From Multifurca ochricompacta (lineage: Eukaryota; Basidiomycota; Agaricomycetes; Russulales; Russulaceae), in the NCBI GenBank assembly GCA_022496185.1, contig WTXG01000078.1, forward strand, positions 93,496-157,495: 64,000 nt of DNA, in the 5' to 3' direction. The first letter of the stretch is position 1, and every line of letters begins with the position of its first letter. Both the position numbers and the translations under genes were made by a program. The notes under the pieces were generated by a model. That model ran no database searches. It saw nothing but the letters and a program-made list of their open reading frames with translations, and had not been told where the DNA came from. This document shows, piece by piece, positions 1 through 10,836 of this stretch.

Positions 1-3000
1 CGTAAAGCCCGGGACTTTCGAAATCCTTCTTTCTCTTTCCCTTTCCCCTTCCCTTGGGAACCTGCGCCCATTCTCCGTTCTCCTTCTCATCCTCTGTAAC
101 CTGTCGGAAGAGTTCCGCAATCCAGAACGGGGGCTCCCTCAAATAATCGGCGTGCTGGCCATAGCTCAGGTCAAGAAACGTATTCGCAGCTTCCGACGAG
201 AGTTGCGGGGACTGAATTCGATTCATGATGCGCGTAATTTCGTCTTCGACGTCTTTCATGTTACCATACTGGCGTCGCATTTGTCGATCCAGGTCTCCAC
301 GTCCAGAAAGACGTTCCAGCTTATACAGGCTATACTCTGCAATACGTTCATCCGTAGCCCGAGATCCAAGACGCACGACTTTCGTGGTGATATTAGCGTC
401 AAGGATGGAAGTGAGCATGTGATCGAGCGCGTGGTTTGTAAAAGCGATGAGAACTGGTATCGCTGTGTAAGTGAGAGCATCGAACGAAGGGCTCTACACA
501 CCTATGGGCCGAATTTTGCTTGAGAAGAGTACTCGAAGGATCTCCTTTCCTGTGAAGCTCTTAGACTAATGTGAAAACCGAATGTATAAACCCTTTTCAA
601 AAACCCTTGTACCTTTCCCGTTCCAGGAGGGCTGATGACACGGTCAGCCGCCATATTTGACAGGGAGATCTACTGGCACCACGCACCCTTGTATCAAAGA
701 GACTTCTCGAGTGAGCGTATCAAGAACGGCATCGATTTGTGAAGGGTCCAAATTGCTCGCGCGTCGAAGTTCTTGGCGCGCAAGTTCTTTGGATGTTACG
801 CTATTAGCGTCGAGGCTGGCAATATTCTGGCCAACTCGAGCCAAACACTGCAGGTTATATTTGAACTGCGGCACGCGCGCGTAACGTGGAGGTTCAATTG
901 GTAAAGGCCCAAGACTCTGGGAATGGGTTATAATGTGGGAGAAAGGGATCAGGGTAGGTTCAACGTTCTGCAGAGTTCGAAGAAACGGATTCATAGATTC
1001 GAATAGGGTACTGTTGTCCATGAGGAGGGCGTACGTCGTCTGACTAACAGTTATTGGCTGCTGGTGCAGGGCCATGAGCTCGATCTCGGGATCGAAAAAA
1101 GAAACTCGAAGTTGAATGGTATTCCCATCTGCTTTAGAGGATTCCCCGATGTCCCCGCCCGTAGAAGCGACAGTGCCGAGGAATACTTGGGAGCGACCCG
1201 GAGAGATAAGGATTAAAGCGACAAGATTTCCATTTTGGAGTCGCTTTGCGCGTTCCCAGTATTCTGCTCTGTTTTTCCCGCTTTTGTCACGGGCGCTACC
1301 AGGAGGAGCGTCGAGCATCAGACCTATGGTGAAGCTGCGGCGTTCGGCCTTTACGGGTGCGAACCGAGCGCCGGTGTAGAGGTGAAAGAATACTGAATTC
1401 ATGCCAGACGTTCTATATGTGCCTCCTTTAGAAATTATTAACTTTTCCAGTTTAGTGGGGTTCTTTTTGGAACGGGTTTTCGCGGCCCACATGGTGTCAA
1501 GGTCCTTATGAATCTCCTCGAGAGACAGTCGGACAGAAGCACTGTGGAGCAACATTGTCAGCATCTGAGGTCTGTGGAGTAGGTAGGAGGGGCAGCGCAC
1601 ATCAACTCTTCTCTCAAGAGACGGAACTGTATATCCAGATGGCGTTGCATTGAATTCTCGGGTAAATGGTGAGGCGCTTCAGGAAGGACTACCGGGAGGT
1701 AAGGTTGTATCGGGCACAAGAGCTCTGCGTGTGTGGGTGCGATGCGAATGTCTCGTATGTCGCTCGAGTCGTTATCATGGCGAGGTATCCCTCCATTACG
1801 CAAAGTACCAGGAGGATCATAGATATTTTTCAGACGGGCGATCAAAGCCTGCTGCTTCTGACCTGCAGTAACTCCTGCGCGCGCCAAAGGCTGGCGCACA
1901 CTCTCCGCGTGTCCGTGTTCTCTATCTACAATCGACTTGAGTCGGTTGATGTCTTTCTCGAGTTCGGCCAACGTTAGTTTACGGATCGCAGTATTTGATC
2001 GAACAATGGGATCGTCGAAGGACGCAGGTGATTCGCTGACGGCTGTGTTCCAGCGATTGAACCATGAAAAGAGATGTTCGACAAGGTCACGTAATTCGGG
2101 GTGGTTTTTTATTGCACTTTTAAAACGTGCAAGGTATCTACCAAGTGGAGTTTAGTGTGATTATAGGGTGGAACACACCGGACCCACTGTGATAGAAGGG
2201 TGGAGAGAGCCTTGAAGACGTGAACTCCATCCAATGTGTTTCGACGAGACGCAGGGAGACCTGGCGAAAGATCTTGCCAGGTTTGGGCATCTATCATCGA
2301 GGTCATGCATGAGTTGGTAATTGTATGGAACGCATCATAATTCTGATCAAGTAGAGAATATATCTTGCTAGAATACCATTAGTCAGAAGTAAAAATGTGG
2401 GGCAATCATAGAATATTAAGTACTTGGTGTTCTCGTGCATCGTAGTCTTCAGTACCAAGTCGGAGGAAAAAAACTACAAGGCAACGATCTAGGACGAGGT
2501 GAAGGTTACCATTCAAGGGGCGTACCTCGAGGATTGGGAAATAACCTTTCTGGTACGAAAGGGTGGAAGACATGGCGCCAGTGTTGGCGGCGATCGGAGT
2601 GAATCTGAGTACGTCACCGATTCGGAGTAACGCGTTGCCCTGAAAACAAGGATGTTAACCCCTGAGTAAGAATATCATCTCATAAGTGTCGAACGCACAC
2701 GGACGACCGTGTCGAGGAAGGCCTATGGCAAAAACGGGGAATAGTTTAATTCAGCTTTGGCGCCGAGATTAAGGCGCTTATCTCACCTGAGCCTGACTGG
2801 AATCCTGGGACGATAGGTGAGCAGCGAGATAATGAATACGTCAAGACTAGTGAGGCTTGTGCTCGTACCCATTCTTGGTTTCGGGAATTGATGCTTGCAA
2901 ATATTCGGGAAAAGCCTTCGACATTGATAGCGTCTCGGAATACGAAATTGTCGACGAGGTAAGGCTTGAGATAGTTGTGTGCTTCATTCGGTCGAAGATT

Positions 3001-3567
3001 GTGCTGCGGGTCTGCGATAGAACCGTTGTTCATGGCTAGTCCATCGACGGAGAAAAAATCTGGGTCATAATCCCCCGGCTGCGGTCGGGATGAAGAAACA
3101 TCCACTTGGGGCTTCACTTGGTGCTTGAATCTACATTCAAAACTACGATCACAGGAGCCAGTGGACCAATAGAGGGTGCAGACACCTCCAGGGACTGTAG
3201 CCCTGACATGAGGGGGGGTGCCACCGCGATCACGAGAAGCAGTACCACCGCTATCATGATCATGGGAAGCAGTACTACCGCTATCATGGGAAGCAGTACC
3301 ACCGCGACCACGGGAAGCAGAGCCACCGCGACCACGGAAAGCGGTACCACCGCGATCGCGGGAAGTAGAGCCATCGCTACTACTCCCATGAACCTGAGGA
3401 CCGCCACGTCCAGGACCACCGCGACCACGGAAAGCAGTACCACCGCGATCGCGGGAAGTAGAGCCATCGCTACTACTCCCATGAACCTGAGGACCGCCAC
3501 GTCCAGGACCACCGCGTCCGCGTCCACGTTTGCGGCGACCATTGGAAGTATCTGGTGTTGATGACAT
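1..3567 (-). CDS. NFX1/ZNFX1-like SF1 RNA helicase, 3' part off the window
   Basis: UPF1-like superfamily 1 helicase of the NFX1-type zinc-finger family, probably an RNA-binding helicase. The start is the ATG at 3567 (MSSTPDTSNGRRKRG). Next come an RGG/Ser/Asp-rich segment and a perfect C-x8-C-x5-C-x3-H CCCH finger (CTLYWSTGSC...CRFKH). Later exons encode GNALLRIGDVLRFTP (about 2524-2643), DAQTWQDLSPGLP (about 2306 down) and DIRDIRIAPTHAELL (about 1800). A 52-nt intron joins QWVR to YLARFKSAI. The Walker A exon (GPPGTGKSFTGKE) is split by two short introns near 540-720. The frame then stays open from about 530 to base 1 (FTNHALDHMLTS, RLSGRGDLDRQMRR). The DEAG box, C-terminal helicase motifs and zinc fingers lie beyond the window. 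I could not fix the splice between exon 1 and the short exon AFLDTVVR near 2700; a GC-AG intron is possible. No frame break was seen elsewhere. It is a close paralogue of the broken copy at 4084-10540. Confidence 0.85.
3331..3516 (-). repeat. 93-bp tandem duplication inside the RGG-rich N-terminus
   Basis: Two adjacent 93-bp units (3331-3423 and 3424-3516) are almost identical; the difference I see is gcggtacc versus gcagtacc. Each encodes 31 residues containing GRGGPGRGGPQVHGSSSDG. The length is a multiple of three, so gain or loss of units keeps the helicase frame. Confidence 0.9.
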
Positions 3568-4083
3568 TGTCAAAGAGCAAGAATGGTGGATGAAAGTAGG
3601 ATGGAGAAGAATCAGAAGGTGAGGTAGAGGAGGAACAGGAGGAGCGTGGAGGGGGCATTTTTGTAGTGAGTCTTTTGAATGATTTGGGCTAGAATTCTAG
3701 AATAGGAATACAAGTATCTGAAAGAGGAAGTCACTTTCCTTTCACCTCGGTTTTGGCTTCGAATCCGTCCGGCCCGTCTCGTCCTTTCATTTCACCCGAG
3801 ACGCGGCACCTCGCCTAGGCCTTGTTGTCATACTTGAAAGGAAAGAAAAAGGATTATCTTTCACTCTTCCCCTCTACAAACTCACAAACATTAGGATTAA
3901 TTTCATTTGACAATTTTACAACACGCGGTGGCCTTATCTATCACTGCCACACAAGGCACAAGTACAAGTACTTCTAGATCTTTCCTTTTGAATTGGCGCT
4001 GGTCAGCACCAGTCAGAGGTAGCTCATCCATCGATGAGTGTATTCGTTCAAATGGATCTCGAGAACCATATAGCCATCTGTCC
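3568..4083. other. Intergenic spacer between the two helicase copies
   Basis: About 515 bp between the start of the upstream helicase gene and the stop of its tandem paralogue. It should hold the promoter of the first and the 3' region of the second. No other gene, RNA or repeat was recognised. Confidence 0.6.
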
Positions 4084-7000
4084 TTAATGATACGAAATAT
4101 CCTCATACTCCATCGCACGCGTATTCGACTCGTGCAGCCGGTGACTCGAACCGACGACGGTGGCCTTGCATTCGGGGCATTTCGCCAATTCCATAGCACC
4201 TCCGCACTGTAGGGAAGCTTAAGATCAGCTGTCTCGTATACGATTAGTAAATGAGAAGCTTTTTTTTTACTGACGTCCCCGATTACAAAAGTGTGCCCAT
4301 TCTCACAGTTATAAAAGTGTCCCGTGGGAGCTAAAAACAGAAAAGAAACAAGGAGATTAGTTATTAGCTTTCCTTTGCTTGCCCAATGCGAGTGGACGAC
4401 CTACAGAACCCAAATGCTCTCACAATGTCCCGCTTTTCTTGCAGAGATAAAGGCTCGTACACGGTCTCCGCGAGGAAGTGTTTCGTCAATGCCTCATACT
4501 CTTTCACGTACTTCTCTCCCCTCTCGCGACAATTCTCCACAAACCAAGCCCTCTCCTTTCTCATCTCATCCACATCTGTGGCTGGACGGCTACGCATGTA
4601 CGTCACCTCCAGAACTCTCATTTGAACGGCCGCGTCTTTTCCCCGTTCCTCTGCCCTGGAGCCGAGTTCCCGGCGACGCGGGATAGAGAAGTGTCCTTCT
4701 CGGGACAATAGTGTGCGCTCCGCCAGTATTTCAAAGCGGAACAACTCCAGCTTCCCGCGGACGATATAAACCCCGGCTCGCGCGACGAGTCGAGACGCTG
4801 ATGACTTCTTCGCGATGGTGACGGCCTTCTCCGCATCGCGGATGCACGAATCGTAGATGAAGGATACATAAGATCGCCATAGGAGCCAGTGACGGTGAAC
4901 ATCCCCTTCCTTGGATTCGGCGTTTAAACCTGCGATTCTACTCCGCGCAATGTCCGCCAAGATGTATCGCAGTTCGAGGGACAGGAGGAAGCCTTCGACT
5001 TGAAATCGCATGTCCGCCTTATGAGGCGGTTGTCCGATCTTCTTATTTACCTCTTTCATCGCCAGCGGTTCGGGCTTGTCACACGCTCGCTCTGGATCAC
5101 TGGCTATGCGTCAAGTTCGAGACGGTAAAGCGTTGCCAGCGCCGCATTGTACGCCTGAACGTGCGGACCGTGCTTCCGCGCGACGTCCGCAACTTTCTTG
5201 TAGAGCTTGAGAAGGTCGCGCACAATCTTGTTCCATTCTCTACCTTCCTCTCCGGAAAACCCATGTACTGCCGTGATGCTACCCTGCTGGATCACTTCAG
5301 GAGGAAGTGGCTCAGACTCCTTGCCGAATCGGGCTCCACGGCGTTTAGAAAGGAGGTCGATGTCGTCTGCCGTCTTTGCTGGTTTTGTAAAGGGATCGCC
5401 TTCGCTTCCCGCTTGGCATCCTCGAGCTTCGCAGAAAATTCTTCAATAGCTGGACTCACTTGCTCTAGCGCCGACGACATCGTACTTGCCACATTTTGTT
5501 CCAAGATATCCAGATTCGCTCGCTTCGTAACACGACCATATCGAAGCGCGCTGATAGGGCCACGACATGTAGGACAAGCAGGCGGTGTCTGAAAGTCCAC
5601 AGGGGGTGCCTTAGTATCTTTGAACACCCCCATAAGGTCGACTTCATAGTATTCCGACATGTTGCAATGTCCGTCCAGGGTTTCAACCGTAAAAATGTGC
5701 CCGCATTCCAATCTGATCACCCGCTCTGAGCTGTCGTCTGACGTAAGGTCAATCTCCGCTAGCGTCCTCTGCATGATAAAGTCAACAATGTCGACCTTGC
5801 TTTCATCCGGAAGGCACACGATGCATATCTGTTTCTCGCAAGGCTCCCCACAAACTATATCATGGTATATTAGCATTCATGTAGATGGAGGTTCACAGGG
5901 GTGAGAAAGACGCACTCGAGGGACATTCATGACCACATTTCAATTCTTTTCTGCACGCGCGGTCGCAAGGTAAGCGGGAACAAATCTGCAGACATGAGAT
6001 GAGAGTGCTGTTCGAGTTCCCGGTGGGAATGTCTTGCTTACCGAACCACAGACTACTGGACAGGACTGGTGAGGGCAGCGCCATTCGCACGGCTCCATGC
6101 AAGGGGGACAAGGTTCCCAGCATGGCTTTTCACATTTACGATGAGAGCAGCGTTGTCTGCATGATCCAGCACATTGGGGATTACACGAATGGTCGGAGGA
6201 ACAGGGGAAACCACACAGGTGTTGACATTTGAGTAGTCGTTCACAGGAATGGGCCCGGTGGTGCGTGCGGACGAAAGGGAAACGGCCTATATCCTTAACC
6301 TCTCGTGTCGCCTTCTGACACTCGTGGCATCGAGAAGTGCACATCCGGCCACAGCATGTCATCAAGCCCCCGCAGATCTCCTTGCACGTGAAGCTAGCGC
6401 GATCCCGACTACAACCCATCTTGGCGCTGTGCTCACAACTCGGTAGGCTCTTCAAAACTGGGACGACGCATTCGATGGACACTAAGTCCTCAAGCTTATA
6501 ACTAAAGAGCTCGTCAGACGAGAAGAGACCAGGTCTCTAAAATATTTACCAAAACACAGATTCTGCCGTGTGACCACATGGGAGCCTGACATTGTAAACG
6601 GGGAACTTGCACTCCCCGCAATCGTCGGAACACAGCAATGGACAGGGATGCGACCTAGGACACGTGACCTTCACGCAAGGTTGATTACATTTCATCCTTT
6701 GATGATTATCTTGGTCAGTGTGACACTGGAACGCTTTAGTTAGTGAAATGTAGTATTTGATAAAATATAGTGTACCATTGACGGGCACACGTGGCCGCAT
6801 GCTAGACGGAATTCACACTGCCGCAGGCAACCACCTTCGGGAGCGAATGTAGGGAGCTCTCCCGGTTTGGAGATGGAATGAACGGCCAAGGGGTGACGCG
6901 GGCAAACGATAGGAAGTGCATACCCAATTTGGTCTTCATCCTCCATTTCATCCAAGATCACTTTCCATGTCGCGTTCTTCCTCAGGTTGGAGGCATTCCC

Positions 7001-10000
7001 AAGAATATATAGACCGTGCTTGGCTCGCGACAACGCAACGTTGATTCTGTTAATGCTCTAAAGCGATTCGGTGCACCATCAGAATTTTTTACAATGTCAC
7101 AATAGCTTACTGCCGAGGAAGCTTACCTTCAAGAACCCAATCGAACCTTCGCCTTCCTCAAATGAGCCAGAATTCCGGACCAGGGATATAATTACGATTT
7201 TGGCCTCCTGGCCTTGAAAGGTGTCCACTGTTCCAATACGAATCTACAGTTGAATCAGAATCGTTAATCAACAATAGTTCGTAGTAACACCAACGTGTCT
7301 TGCGACCTGAACCTGCGCAAACCCTATTTCGTCATTACCTGCAAGGCCCGCGCGTTCCAGCTGTTCTTCGTCCCGTTCATCCACGCTAACTGCAATTTTA
7401 AGGTCTCGCAGTGCCGCCCGGACCTTCTGCAGTTGGCCGAGGTATGCGCAAAGGACTGCAATATCTCCGGCACCGTCATAAGGACCTTGCTTTAGGAAAT
7501 ATAAAACGAGGTCACGTATCATCGCAACCTAATCAAGAGAATGGGGACTCCAAGGTCAGTGCAAAGCTAGGAAAATGAAGACGCTAACAAACTTCAAACA
7601 TGTTATATTTAGAGACAGAGTCATCCTCTGCATTTTCGGGATTGTCGTGTGAAAAGAAAAAGACATCCTTCTGCATGCCTTGCACAGGGGGGTAATTACG
7701 GACGACATTGTGATCCTTAAGCATGGGGTACAAAATTTTCCTAAAAAAAAGCATAAGATATCATTCGACAACAAACCACGTAGGTGCGCACCGGGAAAAA
7801 TGGGAAATGCTGGGCCGCATTCTTCGCTGCACGTTAATTTGTGACATTTTCATTCCAGCATCAGAAAGGCGTTCCATGAGCGAGCGATCAAATTTGAACA
7901 GCTCGCGGCCAGACTGACTATCCATTGATAGGGCTTTTCAAACACTAATAAATGTTATGTGATGAAGAATATTGAGAGATGACGCACCAAAAGTCGACAT
8001 GGTTGGGCGTAATTGCTTTGGGTCTCCGATACAGATCAAATGCTCGACTGCGCGAAAATGCAGTGAACCAAGTGAACATGCCGAGCCAAACTGATGATAC
8101 GTACCTGATGGAACAAGAGAGGCCAAAATATGTGCTTCTAAAACTTGACCGGCTTCCTCGACCATGAGGACTTTTGGGCCGATGCTCTGCAAATTGAATC
8201 AGTGTCGAGCGATGTGCGCCAGAGCTATCGACGAACTGTGAGTAGAGAGACCAGTTTTGCCCCGCCTACGGTTTTTGAATGTCATCTAGTCATTATCTCC
8301 CTAAATACCATCGAATACGTACCAGTAGTCGTGCAGGCTATTAGGTCTGTTCGAGAGAGAAGTCTGCGTCGAAACTGCCAATAATTTCATTTAATAGTCG
8401 GAGGAATATGTGACTATACTGACTTCATCACGGACATCTTCGTAGACCATGCAGGCGTCCTTATATCGCAACCTTAGGGTGTCAAACTCTGTCAGGTTTG
8501 AATCGTATGCTATTTTGCGCATGTCATCTTCCCACGACTGGGCGATCCGCTTCCGTTCTTGAAGCGACATTAACCAGACATTATGGACCCCCTCTGTGAG
8601 ATGTTTAAGAGAACGATTCCCCGAAGGAACAGACGGGATTTGGCCGTAAAACCCCAGTTCGTTGAAGAACGCTTCTCGTGGGTCTGCGCCTTTCTTGCCT
8701 CCAGGTTCCACGGGGTTTGAGCGAGGCTGAATAAATGCAACGTCTTGACCACTCTTCCAGAACTCGTATATTCCAACAATCTCCAAATCCGATGTGGTGT
8801 TTTTCTTGTTGGAAACATGAGTCCATTCTCCATTCTCATTTTCGTCCTCGATGACCTGTCGAAAGAGTTTTGAAATCCAGTACGGGGGCTCCTTAAATGA
8901 ATCTGCGTGTTGCGGATAGTGAAAGTTAAGGAATATCTCTGCGTCATCCCATGTTAGTCGAGGGAGCTGTATCTTATTCATAATGCGTGTCATATCCTCC
9001 TCGACTTTTTTCATGACAGCGTACTCGCGCCGCATCGGCCGATCCAGGTCACCGCGTCCCGAGAGCTGCTCCAGTTTATGGAGGCTATATTGCTCAATAC
9101 GTTCGTCAGTTGACCTTGATCCAAGGCGCACGACTTTTGTAGTCATCCCGGAATCAAGAACAGATGTGAGCAAGTGATCCAATGCATGATTTGTGAAAGC
9201 GATGACAACTGAAGGACTATGAGAGGATGTATCGCGCGCATAATTCGACGGACCTATCGGCTTGATTTTGCTCGAGAATAGCACACGCAGGATCTCCTTT
9301 CCTGTGAAACTCTTCAACAAATATGAGAATTGAACGCATGTACCTTTAGTAGAAACATTGTACCTTTCCCGTTCCAGGAGGGCTAATGACACCGTAATCA
9401 GTGTCTGGATTTGAGAGGAAAGTGCAGAACGTACCCTTGAATCAGGGAAACTTCTCGCGTGAGAGTGTCCAGCAGGGCATCAACTTGCGAGGGATCCAAA
9501 TTACAAGAACGCTTCAAGTTTTCGCGCGCAAGTCTCACGGCCGTAGGGTTGTTTACATCGAGGTTTGAGATATTCTGGCCAGGCCGAGCCAAGCACTGTA
9601 GGTTATATCTGAAGCATGGAACACGTGCGTAACGCGGAAGTTCAACCGGAATTTTTCCAAGAGGACCGGAATACGATATCAAGTTAGAAAACGGAATCGA
9701 GGTCGGTTCTACATTCTGTAATGTTTTGAGGAATGGGTGTAGGGATTCGAACATGATGCTGTTATCCAACAGGACAGCATACGTCGACGCATTAACGGAA
9801 ATGGGCTGTCGACGCAAGGCCATCAGTTCAATCTTTGCATCGAAGAAAGCAATTCGCAGCTGAATGGTGTTTGCATCTGCTTTTGCATATTCTCCAATGT
9901 CTGCGCCCTTGGATGCGATGGTCCCCAAGAATACTTCTGCTTGACCCGGAGAAATAAGAACCAGAACGATGATACTCCCATGTTGGAGCCGCTTCGAGTG

Positions 10001-10540
10001 TTCCCAATACTCCGCTCTTCTCTTCCCAATTTAATCACGGGCCCCACCAGGCGGAGCATCAAGAAGCAGGCCGACGGTGAAGTTCCGATATTCAGCCTTT
10101 AGGGGTGCGAACCGAGCGCCGGTATAAAGGTGAAAAAATACGGAACTTTTTCCAGATGTTTTGTATGCGCCTCCCTTTGTTGATAACAGTTTTTCAAGTA
10201 AAGTGGCGTGTTGCTTGGAGTGAGTTCTCGGAGCCCACATGATGTCAAGGTCTCTGCAAATCTCTCCGACTGACTGTCGGATAGAAGAACTTTGGAGAAA
10301 TATGGTGAGCATACGACAATAAGTGACCAGAGAGGTAGCGTACATCATATCTTCTCTCAAAAGTCGGAACTGTATATCTAGATGTCGTTGCATTGAATGC
10401 TCAGGTAAGTGGTGAGGCCCGGTCTGAAGGAATACCGGCAGATAAGGTCCCAAAGGCCACAGTAGTTCTTCGTGCGTAGGTCCGATGCGAATGTCTCGAA
10501 TGTCTGTAAAGTCGTTGTTGTGGTGGTCTACTACAAGCAT
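4084..10540 (-). pseudogene. Broken tandem copy of the NFX1/ZNFX1-like helicase with RING-like and RZ fingers
   Basis: Paralogue of the gene at 1-3567. Domains from 10540 downward: DIRDIRIGPTHEELL; Walker A GPPGTGK split by introns near 9370; DLIACTTTG; DEAG-type box VMVEEAGQ; ICIGDPKQLRP; VDTFQGQE; the motif VI region ALSRAKHGLYILGN (7033 down). Then come NFX1-type Cys/His clusters (5940-6800), a RING-like CIVC...CGHIF...CPTC block (5292-5876) and a terminal RZ finger (HFYNCENGHTFVIGD spliced to CGGAMELAKCPEC) ending at stop 4084-4086. Lesions: TAA at 10031-10033 where the sister gene has AAA; a one-base frame loss near 5400; another near 5107/5108. The exons for the CCCH/RGG N-terminus are missing, and a dispersed repeat lies immediately upstream of the first usable ATG (10540). 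Sequencing error could explain the indels but less easily the nonsense change and missing 5' exons. Confidence 0.8.
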
Positions 10541-10544
10541 TGTA

Positions 10545-10836
10545 TGTACCTTTAAATACTTGCAGAGAGACCTAGTTATGAAGCAGAAAGAGGGTGAATT
10601 AGGATTAAAAGGAGACAAGTGAGATGATGCCAGGCAATAAAGGCGGAGATGATGTAGATGGAGAGGTAGAAACCTGACAATTAAGACGGGGAGGTAGTGA
10701 AACTGGTGTAAGGAATGGACGGGCATGCGGCCCGGAATGTAAATGATAAGATATACGAAGCTAGATTCTAAATGCTCTAAATTCACGAGAGACGATAGCT
10801 GGCTGTTTCATGCTCAACACTCGAGCCATCCTTACA
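10545..10836. repeat. Dispersed LTR-like repeat, copy A
   Basis: About 290 bp sharing long blocks with 33703-34000, including cttgcagagagacctagtta near the left end, ccaggcaataaaggc in the middle and gagccatccttaca at the right end. Its ends are TG...CA, as in a solo LTR, but I found no target-site duplication. It sits immediately 5' of the truncated helicase copy. Confidence 0.75.

Noticed and set aside
3106..3561. Plus-strand Thr/Ala-rich open frame and minus-strand Val/Ala-rich frame opposite the helicase N-terminus
   Set aside because: Both are shadows of the 93-bp and related short repeats in the RGG coding frame, which alone continues into a CCCH finger and the helicase.
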